A stretch of 64,000 nt of DNA, from NCBI RefSeq assembly GCF_001571265.1, contig NZ_BCTL01000012.1, positions 33,389-97,388 of the forward strand, read 5' to 3'. The DNA comes from Cedecea neteri NBRC 105707 = ATCC 33855. GTDB lineage: Bacteria > Pseudomonadota > Gammaproteobacteria > Enterobacterales > Enterobacteriaceae. A program made the translations under genes and the position numbers. Shown here piece by piece: positions 49,189 through 57,382 of the stretch. Under the pieces are notes generated by a model, which made no database searches, was not told where the DNA came from, and worked only from the letters and a program-made list of their open reading frames with translations. Each line of letters starts with the position of its first letter. Within the stretch, counting starts at the first letter, position 1.

Positions 49189-49875
49189 CTATTGAAATGA
49201 GAGGGATTCTGCCTGTTTAAAAAAACTTTCAGGGATATAATTTGAAATGTTGTTTTCATGGCAGAATTCCATCAGAGCCCGCCTCGAACTAACACCTGCT
49301 TTATGATATATGTTACTGATATGATTAGTGACTGTACGTGGTGAAATTGCAAGGTGTTTCGATATGTCTTTTGCAGTAAAACCCTGAAGAAGATAAAACA
49401 CAATTTCCCATTCCCGCTTAAGAAAAAACTCAGATGGAGGAGTAAATACCAGCGATGAGGGTACTTTTATTTTATCAAGTTTCGAAAGAGTAATAATACC
49501 TACGGGTCTCCCATGAAAAATCGTTCCAATACATACACCTGAATTATTAATCAATGGATATTTATCAAAATACCATGGCTGGAGGTAGGGACTATTTTCA
49601 AAAGGATGGATTTCAATTGAAGTAACCCTATCCATTAATTTTTCAACTTTTCGATCATGAGCCTGAAACTCATTCTGAAAAATTGCCGTTGAGGCGGGGA
49701 GTTCGCCATCATATCTGCCTTCAACCTGATATCCCTGCGGGAGTGAAAGCAATTTGTGATACTTTCTGTTGGCATAAATAAATCTTGAACGTCTGTCTTT
49801 TGCACCCCATGGTTCGTTGCTTATCTCCCAAAATCTAATGAGTGATTGAAGAGGACTGTCTGCATAACTGTTCAT
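49189..49875 (-). CDS. PAS-LuxR transcription regulator
   Basis: This 228-residue protein has an N-terminal PAS-like sensor (ISNEPWGAKDRRSRFIYANRKYHKLL, about 17-130) and a C-terminal LuxR HTH (YLLQGFTAKDISKHLAISPRTVTNHISNIYHKAGVSSR, read in parts, about 165-205). Such PAS-HTH proteins control small biosynthetic or conjugation gene sets. The two flanking genes, a cupin and an SDR, are the natural candidates for control. The gene is AT-rich compared with the core genome. The signal is unknown. Confidence 0.85.
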   Translation of the reverse strand: MNSYADSPLQSLIRFWEISNEPWGAKDRRSRFIYANRKYHKLLSLPQGYQVEGRYDGELPASTAIFQNEFQAHDRKVEKLMDRVTSIEIHPFENSPYLQPWYFDKYPLINNSGVCIGTIFHGRPVGIITLSKLDKIKVPSSLVFTPPSEFFLKREWEIVFYLLQGFTAKDISKHLAISPRTVTNHISNIYHKAGVSSRRALMEFCHENNISNYIPESFFKQAESLSFQ

Positions 49876-50073
49876 ATACGTTTGTCTCTGACTGGAGCAT
49901 GAAAATGAAGACTGAAGGTAATAAAGCCCTATTCAAAAAGTAAAGAACAGTTGATGAGTTTTCAGTCTTTTCTCAAGATCCTCAACACTTAATTGCTCAG
50001 TAAGTTCAAATTGAAATATGGTATATTGCACGGATAGTGACAGGTATTATCTCCCCTGTAATCATAAAATAAC

Positions 50074-50802
50074 TTATTTTATCCGAGGCGAAAACAATGC
50101 GGAATACCCCCCGTCCATAACGATATCGCTCCCTGTCATAAAGTCATTCTGGAGTAAAAAGTGTATTGCCGACCAGACATCTTCTACCGTTCCACAATGT
50201 CCCGTCAGATAGGCCTGGCTGTAGTCCGGTAGCTGGCCTGCATACTTTTTGCGGATCATTGGCGTATCAATCGTTGCGGGAGAAATGGAGTTAACCAGAA
50301 TCTTTGGAGCAAACTCGACAGCACAAACTTTTGTCAGATTCACTACCGCTGCCTTGGCGCTGCTGTAGGCCACCATCCCCCGGCCCCCCACAGAGACCGT
50401 TGAGCTGGCGATATTAATTATCTTTGCAACAGAGCCAGTGCTCAACATACTTTCAGCCTCCAGTTTGCAGGCGTGAAAAGTGGGCAGGAAAATCTGGTGA
50501 TAAGAATTGATAAGTTCTTCAGAAGTGATGTCAGGGATAGTTTTCCTTACCCCGGAGACTCCCGCGCAGTTGACTGCATAGTTAAGAGAGTCTATTTGGG
50601 AAAATGCATTTTTTGCTTCTTTCCAGTTTGAAAGATCGCATCTTATTTGCGTTATCGACTCATCAAGATCACAGGAAATAACATTATCAATCCCAGTAAC
50701 ACGAAACCCACGCTGATGAAGCTGCGTGGCAGCATGGCGACCGATACCACTGGCGTGGCCGGTAACAAGAATATGGTGTTTAATTATGTCAGCCTTAGCA
50801 AT
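50074..50802 (-). CDS. Short-chain dehydrogenase/reductase, no canonical start codon
   Basis: A classical SDR of about 242 residues. The Rossmann motif TGHASGIG lies near the N-terminus (ILVTGHASGIGRHAATQLH), then NCAGVSG, the catalytic Ser in INIASSTVSV, Tyr and Lys in AYSSAKAA, and the C-terminal SDIVMDGGYSALF. The frame is open from just after a TGA at 50808-50806, but has no ATG, GTG or TTG before the Rossmann motif; the only candidate is ATT at 50802. An ATG at 50815 is in another frame. Either a rare ATT start is used or a small indel has removed the start. It resembles EntA-type dehydrogenases in length and fold. Confidence 0.8.
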   Translation of the reverse strand: MAKADIIKHHILVTGHASGIGRHAATQLHQRGFRVTGIDNVISCDLDESITQIRCDLSNWKEAKNAFSQIDSLNYAVNCAGVSGVRKTIPDITSEELINSYHQIFLPTFHACKLEAESMLSTGSVAKIINIASSTVSVGGRGMVAYSSAKAAVVNLTKVCAVEFAPKILVNSISPATIDTPMIRKKYAGQLPDYSQAYLTGHCGTVEDVWSAIHFLLQNDFMTGSDIVMDGGYSALFSPRIK

Positions 50803-51067
50803 TGTTCAATTGCATGAAAGATACGTACCATCAAAGAGATTTATCAATCTTCCTTAGATTACCCGACGCGCAATCTCAGTCAAACGCCCAACGTTAAACC
50901 AGGAACTTTCTTCGGAGCATTCGCGTAATTATCATAAAATAAATACCGTTATTATCCTTCTTCTGTAATTTGATGGGGTATCACAGGATAATGCCATTAC
51001 CGGGCCTGACTGAAACAGCGCCCTGCCAGAGGGTGCTGAACAGTAAAATAACGAGGTGTAATGCCGG
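50803..51067. other. Intergenic region with hairpin
   Basis: No gene is supported. It contains the hairpin CAGCGCCCT-gccag-AGGGTGCTG (51018-51040), downstream of the truncated methylase copy, and AT-rich DNA around 50925-50965. Confidence 0.4.
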
Positions 51068-51646
51068 TCACTCATGAACCAGTGCATGCTTCAGTCGAAA
51101 AGGCCAGTTCCCGAGGTAATGGCCCGGGGTATACAGCACCCTGCGCCGCTCATTGTGAAGCGAGTTGCCAATCACCACTTCACCTGCCACGCCGCAGAGC
51201 GACAGCTGGATATACGCTATCCCTGCCGCCAGTGGGCCAACGTCAGTAACCGATACCAAGAGTTGGCGGTGTGACACATACCCCGCCTGGTTCAGCACGT
51301 CGGCGACGGCGAGAACCATACAACCTGCGCCGCAGGCCGACTCGGATAATGTAATGAAGGGTCTGGCCTGAAACAGCCTGTCCATATCACCCAACAGGAG
51401 CATGGCCATCATTCTGGCCAGGTCCCGCGGGGTGAAGAACTGGGCGCGGTATTTATCGCCCAGTTCGAGCTGCATAAATATTTTACCCAGAAAATCACAG
51501 AACCCCGCCTCCAGGCCGTTGACCACGTGGACCAGCAGTTGTCCCATACGCATCACATCCGGCTTCTGATAGCCGCTGATGAACGAAGTTGCCTGCATTA
51601 TCTGCCGTGGAGAAGCAGCGGAAATATTGTCCTCCATCCGCCACAT
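51068..51646 (-). pseudogene. 5'-truncated copy of the N6-methylase-like gene
   Basis: From ISGYQKPDVMRM to the C-terminus this reading frame parallels the gene at 54237-54905 in sequence and length, but the first ~60 residues are replaced by unrelated MWRMEDNISAASPRQIMQATSF. Motif I reads SESACGAG instead of SEPACGAG, and the TDIDPLAA acidic position is TDVGPLAA, both expected to harm S-adenosylmethionine binding. It is probably a decaying duplicate. Confidence 0.75.
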
Positions 51647-52022
51647 TGTGCTGAATATGCTGCGCGCCGAAAAACGAAAAAAGCCAGTATCCGCAGGAAA
51701 CGTAAAATTGCGAGTATGATATTGCTCACCTGGGACAGATCCTGGTCACCGGTTTTAGCGCCTGCTTGAAAAATAAGCATAAGTGCTCTCACCCTGCGCC
51801 CAAAAAAGAGTATCAGGACCTGATGGAATCGCCCTTTGCATCGAAATCCAGCTAGCTGAAGAGATTTTTAATCTTTATTTTCATGAAGTTGACATCACAT
51901 CCCTTGGATGTCCTGCGCCAATAAATTTTTCGAAGTCCTCAATGAGTTTTTTATTGTTCACTTATGCAAACAGGTGGGATGCTCAGATCTTCCGGCAAAC
52001 ATCGCCAAATAAGGAGGCATGA
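51647..52022. other. Gap with short gene remnants
   Basis: About 375 bases without a convincing gene. A minus-strand open stretch (about 51660-51780, coding GAKTGDQDLSQVSNIILAIL) looks like part of a small membrane protein but has no supported start. On the + strand a short frame ending at about 52013 (tail CSDLPANIAK) stops just before the ribosome site AAGGAGG of the next gene and could be a gene end. Both suggest rearranged DNA. Confidence 0.3.
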
Positions 52023-52304
52023 ATGATAATTAATGAAGAAAATAACCAATGGCGTATTTTTTATCGTAAAAATACTGGTGAGGATATAACTCTTGAAATG
52101 TCATCATTAGAACGCTGTCATTTAGAGGTCGAAGAATTAATGACGACCTTAAACTATATGATATGCATTGAAGAAAATGGTGAAAGAATAAAACGCTGGG
52201 ACAGAGAAATCATTGCAAACTGCAATAAATGGTATATCTGTCGGCCAGATGATGTTGAAATACTGGGTGAATTAATAACAATAAATAAAGTCATCAGAAA
52301 GTAA
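52023..52304 (+). CDS. Small protein of unknown function
   Basis: This 93-residue, AT-rich gene has an excellent ribosome site (AAGGAGG) before its ATG. The sequence (MIINEENNQWRIFYRKNTGE to ELITINKVIRK) has alternating strands and helices and no family I recognise. Its end overlaps the end of the convergent TnsE-like gene by 11 bases. Confidence 0.65.
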   Translation: MIINEENNQWRIFYRKNTGEDITLEMSSLERCHLEVEELMTTLNYMICIEENGERIKRWDREIIANCNKWYICRPDDVEILGELITINKVIRK

Positions 52305-54087
52305 TACCCACTTTAGATAAAGCGTTAAGCAACGCACTGTAGCAGGCAACAGGTTCATTTTGAGCTGGGGAGTGTTTGTAGACCATCGCCGTACCCGGGC
52401 ATTTGCCCACTATTTTTTGCACTATACCTTTCACAAATCTTACTTCATGAGCCAATAATGAAACCCATTTATAAATATCGGCTTCATCATTAAGGGTAAA
52501 CACCAGCCCTTTAAATTTCTCAGCCTCCGAAACTGACTCCATTCCTTCTTCATTATGTATCCTTCTCTGTATCTCCATAAAATAAATTGTATTATTATCG
52601 ATCACCATTCTTGATATCAAAAAGCCCCTTACATCTTTCTTGTTTATTACATCGAGATAGGGCCAGTTCAGTACTGTCCTGGAAATTTTATCATTGTCCA
52701 TTTCAGTTTCATTCTGGGCAAACTCAGGAATTGCAACCAGCTCAGGCTCTCGTGAGTTTGATAATAAATTTTCTGGCGTGTACCACTCCAGTGACGTCAT
52801 TCTCTGTGAACTGTTTTCCTTCAGGTAAATCATAGCATTCCACATATCACGAACAATTCCTTTCGACTCCATATATAACGTTTTTGCTTCATACTCGTTT
52901 ACTGATGACATATACCCGATATCATTGCTTTCTCCGAAAGATTCATTGACAGTGTATGAAGAATGTGTTTTATTTTCATTTTTTGAACCTGTGACATATC
53001 TTGCTTTTTCCTTCCTTAATGGAACCACTACGCAACTGTCACCAAGGATCTCAAAAACAGACATTTCAACCTCCAGGCTTGATGCGCCTGAGTCAGGATT
53101 AAATGCATTATCGACGCTGAATATTTCGTCGGGGGTTTTTATCTTTCTGGCAGATACATTGTCCCAGGCTTTTTTACTCCCATCATCTGCCTTTTCGTCA
53201 ACCAGATTACTGTTATCTCTGTCGAAGTTAACTGTATATCCTTCAGGTAAAGATACTCCTGTAACCGAAAGGCCTAAAAAGGACTTATTATCACTCAGCC
53301 AGAGTCCTTTGACTTTTATTCGTGCTTTTCCCTTAAACCAGGGGGCCACTTTAAGATAGGTTTCGCAACCTTCACTGCCGTCTAACTGACGCTGTATTCT
53401 ATCCACAGCTTTCTGAGTAAATGCATCAAGAGCAAAAAAAGAAATAAAGGGAGCATCTTTATTATTCATTCTTTTTCTCAACTTAACATAAAATACTTTC
53501 TCACCTTCAATGTTTGCTTCTGAAAAAAGCCTGTTACATATTTCATTTTTTGAGTAGGTTAGAATAGTTCTCTTCAGTTCATCGGAGTTTCCATAGCAGC
53601 GATAAAAAAACTCAAGTGCAGGGATAATGATCTTGCCCGAATTATTACCTGAGAATTCGAGAAGGCAGCTTTTATCATCAGTTCTGTTTAATGGATAACA
53701 GGGAAAATCATAAGGCAAAGGAATACCTTCTTTGCTGGCCTTGTAAAATGAATTAATTCGCCATCCCTTATTTGCATAAGAAAAATCCACGTCAAATATT
53801 TTTTCTTCCATTATGCTTTCAGCTATACAAAGACCGTGCTGCCAGACACTACCGATCCTTAAAAAAGCCAAATCGGTCAATGAGCATTCCTGCTCACAAT
53901 ACTTATAAGAAAGTGTTCCATCGACTCGTATTTCCCGAAAAATCACTACCACTTTAGGCTGTTCGCCACTTCTTTGACTTTTTTTCAACGACCCGTACCA
54001 CCACACAAGCCAGTTGGTATCAGAAGGAAGAGTCAATATGGACAAGCGTTCTGTCCTGTTAACTTTTTTTATTGCCACTCTTTCCAT
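52294..54087 (-). CDS. Large protein with TnsE-like organisation
   Basis: This 597-residue protein is encoded in AT-rich DNA. The order of recognisable blocks resembles Tn7 TnsE: an N-terminal beta-rich region, a segment of type IIIPALEFFYRCYG (about 152-165; TnsE has IPQLELARSLF), a central KGKARIKVKGLWLSDN (about 250-270), a low-complexity middle, and a C-terminal domain starting near WPYLDVINKKDVRGFLISR (about 475-597) comparable to the TnsE C-terminal DNA-binding region. TnsE directs Tn7 to replicating, conjugating DNA. No TnsA, TnsB or TnsC gene is visible nearby. The similarity is by eye and weak, so a novel family is a real alternative. Confidence 0.55.
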   Translation of the reverse strand: MERVAIKKVNRTERLSILTLPSDTNWLVWWYGSLKKSQRSGEQPKVVVIFREIRVDGTLSYKYCEQECSLTDLAFLRIGSVWQHGLCIAESIMEEKIFDVDFSYANKGWRINSFYKASKEGIPLPYDFPCYPLNRTDDKSCLLEFSGNNSGKIIIPALEFFYRCYGNSDELKRTILTYSKNEICNRLFSEANIEGEKVFYVKLRKRMNNKDAPFISFFALDAFTQKAVDRIQRQLDGSEGCETYLKVAPWFKGKARIKVKGLWLSDNKSFLGLSVTGVSLPEGYTVNFDRDNSNLVDEKADDGSKKAWDNVSARKIKTPDEIFSVDNAFNPDSGASSLEVEMSVFEILGDSCVVVPLRKEKARYVTGSKNENKTHSSYTVNESFGESNDIGYMSSVNEYEAKTLYMESKGIVRDMWNAMIYLKENSSQRMTSLEWYTPENLLSNSREPELVAIPEFAQNETEMDNDKISRTVLNWPYLDVINKKDVRGFLISRMVIDNNTIYFMEIQRRIHNEEGMESVSEAEKFKGLVFTLNDEADIYKWVSLLAHEVRFVKGIVQKIVGKCPGTAMVYKHSPAQNEPVACYSALLNALSKVGITF

Positions 54088-54190
54088 ATGCTAAGTCCTT
54101 CAGCCGAAAATTACCGTTTTTTCTCACCTGAATTTATAACTATACAGACTGAGGCATATTGTCAACGCTATGATGATACCGGATATAAAA

Positions 54191-54212
54191 AGCGCTCCCG
54201 GGCGGGAGCGCT
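54191..54212 (-). terminator. Terminator after the methylase-like gene
   Basis: The transcript reads AGCGCTCCCG-CC-CGGGAGCGCT followed by TTTTT, a perfect 10-bp stem. Its centre, TCCCGCCCGGGAG, resembles the inner core of the leader hairpins at 54926-57419. Confidence 0.85.
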
Positions 54213-54236
54213 GTGGTGTAATTATGCGACCTTATT

Positions 54237-54905
54237 TCACAGTGAATGCAGACGAGTCGACCAGTTACCAAGATAATGACCTGGCGTCAGCAATACGCGA
54301 CGCCGTTCGTCACACAATGCGTTGCCAATGACGACCTCACCGGCCACGCCGCAGAGCGACAGCTGGATATAGGCCATCCCCGCTGCCAGCGGATCGATAT
54401 CCGTTGCGGAAACCCACAGATAGCGGTGCGACGCGTAGCCTGCCTGATTAAGAGCATCGGCGAAAGCCAGCACCATACAGCCAGCACCGCAGGCGGGTTC
54501 GCTGAGAGTGATAAAAGGCTTTTCATCAAACATTGCCTCCACATCCCCCAGTTGCAGCTGCGCCATCATTCTGGCCACATCCCACGGGGTGAAGAACTGG
54601 GCGCGGTATTTGTCGCCCAGGTCGAGCTGCATAAATACCTTACCCAGAAAATCACAGAACCCCGCCTCCAGGCCGTTGACGACGTGGGCCAGCAATTGCG
54701 CCATACGCATCACGTCCGGCTTCTGATAGCCGCTGATGATGCGCATGTACTTGCTCTCCCGCACGTCGCTGAAGCAGAGGCTATTCTCCAGGGCGATGAC
54801 GCTGCAGCTGATGAAGTCCTCAAACACCCGGTGCCGGTGGTGGTAGCAGGCCGTCTGGTTAAAGAGTGAGATAAAGGCTTTCTCATGGTCGATGAGTCCG
54901 GTCAT
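54237..54905 (-). CDS. N6-DNA-methylase-like protein of plasmids and ICEs
   Basis: This 222-residue protein from the ATG at 54905 (ATGGAGAA site) has methyltransferase motif I in LSEPACGAGCMVLAFADAL, a motif II-like acidic position in SATDIDPLAAGMAYIQ, and an upstream FFTPWDVARMMAQL segment typical of type I-like N6-adenine methylases. A clear NPPY catalytic motif is not visible where expected, so activity is uncertain. It is the intact form of the truncated copy at 51068. Related genes sit in conjugative plasmid and ICE cargo next to DUF1281 genes, as here. Confidence 0.82.
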   Translation of the reverse strand: MTGLIDHEKAFISLFNQTACYHHRHRVFEDFISCSVIALENSLCFSDVRESKYMRIISGYQKPDVMRMAQLLAHVVNGLEAGFCDFLGKVFMQLDLGDKYRAQFFTPWDVARMMAQLQLGDVEAMFDEKPFITLSEPACGAGCMVLAFADALNQAGYASHRYLWVSATDIDPLAAGMAYIQLSLCGVAGEVVIGNALCDERRRVLLTPGHYLGNWSTRLHSL

Positions 54906-54925
54906 GCGTGTTCTCCATAAAAAAA

Positions 54926-54961
54926 GGGTACACGCCACCCGGTCAGGGGGAACGTGTTCCC
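54926..54961 (-). promoter_or_regulatory. Leader hairpin upstream of the methylase-like gene
   Basis: On the transcript GGGAACACG (54961-54953) pairs with CGTGTACCC (54934-54926, one mismatch) around the core TTCCCCCTGACCGGGTGG, followed at once by TTTTTTT and then the ribosome site. It is one of five related structures at this position before genes of the block. It could terminate the upstream DUF1281 message or attenuate the methylase gene. Confidence 0.6.
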
Positions 54962-55028
54962 CCGGGGGTATGTCAAGCGGCAGCAACCCTCTCAGGTTGC
55001 TGTCCGGCTGAGCATCCAGCCCTGTGGT

Positions 55029-55964
55029 TTAACCGCGAACGCCGCCGTAGCTGGCGGCCTCCGCGTTCAGCAGAAGCGGCATATCGCCCTCCGGCATCAA
55101 CATCGGGTCGTCTGACCACACGTCCACGGGCAGGCCCTGATGGCCGTCCACGTGTTCGCCCTGGTCATAGCAGTCGTAACCCTGCACGCCGTTCACCGGT
55201 TCGCAGTAGCTGTGCCGGACCTGGCAGTCAAACACGGCGGATAACTCCCCGATAAGTTCGCCTGAAGGCGGATACCAGGGCGAGTCCAGCCATACCGTCA
55301 GGGCTCCGCCCTCGCTGCGCGCGTGGCGTACGTTGTGACCCGACGGCCAGACCATGCCGTACAGACGTTCGTACAGGCTCGCCTGGGTGGACATCCCGCT
55401 CAGCAGACTGCCGTTGCCGTTAATCTCGGCGGCAAGCCGCGTCGGAATCACCAGCAGCATGTCGCAGGGGGGCGCGTATTCAGGCAGAACGGCCAGCCGC
55501 TCCCAGCACTCGCCGGCATCGATGTTGTCAGACAGGCCGACAACCCCGAACCAGTCGGCATACTGACGCCGCAGTATCGGGCGCATCACCTGCTGCGCGG
55601 CGGCGGGAAGGTTGTCCCACCGGAGCGCCCCCAGCCCCGTCTGGTGGTAGAGCCGCTCCGTCTCGCGGATTGTCTCCCCGTTGAGAGGGACATCCCGGCG
55701 AAGCAGGCCCAGCCACTGCTCGAACGCCTGGTTGGGTGAACTGGCGGGGCCGGTTCCCAGGGGTATCAGCGGCGGATACGGGCGATACTCCGTCGTACTG
55801 GTGGGTTTCAGTATCCCCGCGCAGCCGGCCAGGAACAGCCGGATACTCTGCTGGACCGCGTGACGGTAGCGCGGTACTTCCGCGCCGGTCACCCACTCCA
55901 GCAGGATGTCGATACAGACGGATTTTCCGCTGAACTCCAGGCGATTTGTGCACCATTCAGACAT
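55029..55964 (-). CDS. DUF1281 protein (ferredoxin-like fold)
   Basis: This 311-residue protein begins MSEWCTNRLEFSGKSVCIDILLEWVTG, the hallmark of the DUF1281 family found on conjugative plasmids and ICEs. The centre is Pro/Gly-rich; the C-terminal FDCQVRHSYCEPVNGVQGY is conserved in the family. Function is unknown. The start at 55964 follows GAAGAGG. It lies upstream of the methylase-like gene, in the usual family neighbourhood. Confidence 0.85.
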   Translation of the reverse strand: MSEWCTNRLEFSGKSVCIDILLEWVTGAEVPRYRHAVQQSIRLFLAGCAGILKPTSTTEYRPYPPLIPLGTGPASSPNQAFEQWLGLLRRDVPLNGETIRETERLYHQTGLGALRWDNLPAAAQQVMRPILRRQYADWFGVVGLSDNIDAGECWERLAVLPEYAPPCDMLLVIPTRLAAEINGNGSLLSGMSTQASLYERLYGMVWPSGHNVRHARSEGGALTVWLDSPWYPPSGELIGELSAVFDCQVRHSYCEPVNGVQGYDCYDQGEHVDGHQGLPVDVWSDDPMLMPEGDMPLLLNAEAASYGGVRG

Positions 55965-56001
55965 AGTGAATACCTCTTCTTTCAGATTGAGCTAAAAAAA
56001 A

Positions 56002-56033
56002 GAGGGCACCGTCCCGCGAGGAAAGGTGCCCTC
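56002..56033 (-). promoter_or_regulatory. Leader hairpin upstream of the DUF1281 gene
   Basis: GAGGGCACC pairs perfectly with GGTGCCCTC around TTTCCTCGCGGGAC, then TTTTTTTT. It lies between the stop of the gene at 56052 and the DUF1281 start, so it may also act as the terminator of the upstream gene. Confidence 0.65.
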
Positions 56034-56051
56034 ACGGGATGGTCAGATTAG

Positions 56052-56402
56052 TCAGTTAAAGCGGCAGCGCAGGGTTGCCATCTGCCCGGCCAGCAGGCTG
56101 GCCGCGCGGAACGCGTCCCGGCGACGGCGGTAGTGCCCGGCAGCCGTATTCAGCGTGCCGTAGCGATACTCCGCGGCATGCCAGCCGGTACGGAAGGTCA
56201 CCTGGCCCCGCCAGGTGCCATCCTTCGCGCGAAACGCCCGGGCCCGGAAGGCCTGGTGTCCCGAACGGTTGCGTATCCAGGGGCCTTCGGCCGGGGCATG
56301 TCGCAGGGGCAGAAGCCGGTCAGAGAGCCGGGAATACGCCCTGGTTATAACCAGGTAAAGTCGGTGGCCAGTCAGGCCCGGTCGAAAGGTTACTATCTGC
56401 AC
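56052..56402 (-). CDS. Arg-rich protein of unknown function
   Basis: This 116-residue basic protein (MQIVTFRPGLTGHRLYLVIT start, many Arg) begins with GTG at 56402 behind GAGGAG. It is recognisable only as a type of small plasmid/ICE cargo protein. The segment GHQAFRARAFRAKDGTWRGQVTF suggests a compact beta fold. It is flanked on both sides by related leader hairpins. Confidence 0.65.
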   Translation of the reverse strand: MQIVTFRPGLTGHRLYLVITRAYSRLSDRLLPLRHAPAEGPWIRNRSGHQAFRARAFRAKDGTWRGQVTFRTGWHAAEYRYGTLNTAAGHYRRRRDAFRAASLLAGQMATLRCRFN

Positions 56403-56423
56403 AGGGTATCTCCTCAGATAAAT

Positions 56424-56460
56424 GGGAATACCCTGCCCGGTGACGGGAAGCGGTATTCCC
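56424..56460 (-). promoter_or_regulatory. Leader hairpin upstream of the Arg-rich gene
   Basis: GGGAATACC pairs perfectly with GGTATTCCC around GCTTCCCGTCACCGGGCA; the inner CCCG/CGGG also pair. No long T-run follows (ATTTATC). It ends about 20 bases before the GTG start. Confidence 0.6.
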
Positions 56461-56524
56461 GTCAGGGTGAACTGAACCTCAACCGCGGCTCAGCGTTCAG
56501 CCATGCAACTGCCGGGAAACCGGC

Positions 56525-56914
56525 TCAGTCGCACAGCATGTCGTCCTCTGGCCCGTCGCCCGGCCATTCGGCCTGCAGGCCTGCCTCCCAGGCGATGGCC
56601 CATACTACGGGGGACAGCATAAACCCCCGCCGGCACAGCACCGCGAACAGCAGGCGGCAATGCCCCGGCCACCAACGCCCCTCCCGACGACCGTGTGTCA
56701 TCAGGAAAGCCGTCTCACTCAGCAGGAACATCGCCTCGCCGTGCTCAGAGCTCGCGCGTGAAGGGCGGGTAGTCATAAGCATCGAAGCCCGGCGCAGGTC
56801 ACGGTGAATAATCCACAGCTCGCGGATATCCGCCCGCCATAACCTGAACCCGTGCTTTGCCGTGGTCAGGGTATCAGCGGCCAGGGCCTGAAGGTGTAGA
56901 GTCAGTGTATGCAT
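56525..56914 (-). CDS. Small helical protein of unknown function
   Basis: This 129-residue protein begins MHTLTLHLQALAADTLTTAK; helix-rich with two hydrophobic stretches (MFLLSETAFLM; SPVVWAIAWEAGLQA) and an acidic end (GDGPEDDMLCD). CCGGAGACACC precedes the ATG. No family is recognised. It belongs to the same co-oriented block. Confidence 0.65.
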   Translation of the reverse strand: MHTLTLHLQALAADTLTTAKHGFRLWRADIRELWIIHRDLRRASMLMTTRPSRASSEHGEAMFLLSETAFLMTHGRREGRWWPGHCRLLFAVLCRRGFMLSPVVWAIAWEAGLQAEWPGDGPEDDMLCD

Positions 56915-56942
56915 GGTGTCTCCGGTTGAACGTAAATCGTCA

Positions 56943-56980
56943 GCGGGGACACCACTCCCCGGCGGGTAAGGGCTCCCCGC
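56943..56980 (-). promoter_or_regulatory. Leader hairpin upstream of the gene at 56525
   Basis: GCGGGGA pairs with TCCCCGC around GCCCTTACCCGCCGGGGAGTGG (read as two parts), with inner CCCG/CGGG pairing. It lies 29 bases upstream of the ATG at 56914. Confidence 0.5.
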
Positions 56981-57010
56981 CGGAAGGTGAATAAGAGAAA
57001 AGTCGGTAAA

Positions 57011-57361
57011 TTAATGGTCGCCGGGCCACAGCGTTTTCAGCGTCGCAAGGCGAGCCGCCTGTCGATGTGCTGTGCGCATGGCCTCAGCCCGGGTGGCAAA
57101 TGTCCCGCAGTCACAGCAACGGGCGACAGGTGCATCATGGTCTGGCGAACATCGCCGGGTAATCACGTAAGCATGAAAACCATTGCCATCGTACCCGGCT
57201 TTCGCCCGGTACTCCTGCAGGCCGGAAAGGGATGTTAACCAGGGTGATTTTCTGAACCGGGCCTTCAGCCGGGGACATTCCGCGGCCACGCGGGCAGCAA
57301 CAGAACGCACCAGGCTTGCCGGCAGCGCCAGTTCATCAAAAAAAGCACGCAGTGAAGACAT
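57011..57361 (-). CDS. Small protein with Cys pair, unknown function
   Basis: This 116-residue protein from MSSLRAFFDELALPASL at 57361 (GCGGAGAAACGCG site). The C-terminal half has HAYVITRRCSPDHDAPVARC and CDCGTFATRAEAMRTAHRQA, a possible small metal-binding or nucleic-acid-binding region. No family is recognised. A longer upstream frame crosses the leader hairpin and is not supported. Confidence 0.65.
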   Translation of the reverse strand: MSSLRAFFDELALPASLVRSVAARVAAECPRLKARFRKSPWLTSLSGLQEYRAKAGYDGNGFHAYVITRRCSPDHDAPVARCCDCGTFATRAEAMRTAHRQAARLATLKTLWPGDH

Positions 57362-57382
57362 CGCGTTTCTCCGCAAAAAAAA

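Noticed and set aside
55860..56807. Several + strand frames in 55.2-56.8 kb
   Set aside because: Shadows of the GC-rich minus-strand genes with good ribosome sites; they cross the leader hairpins.
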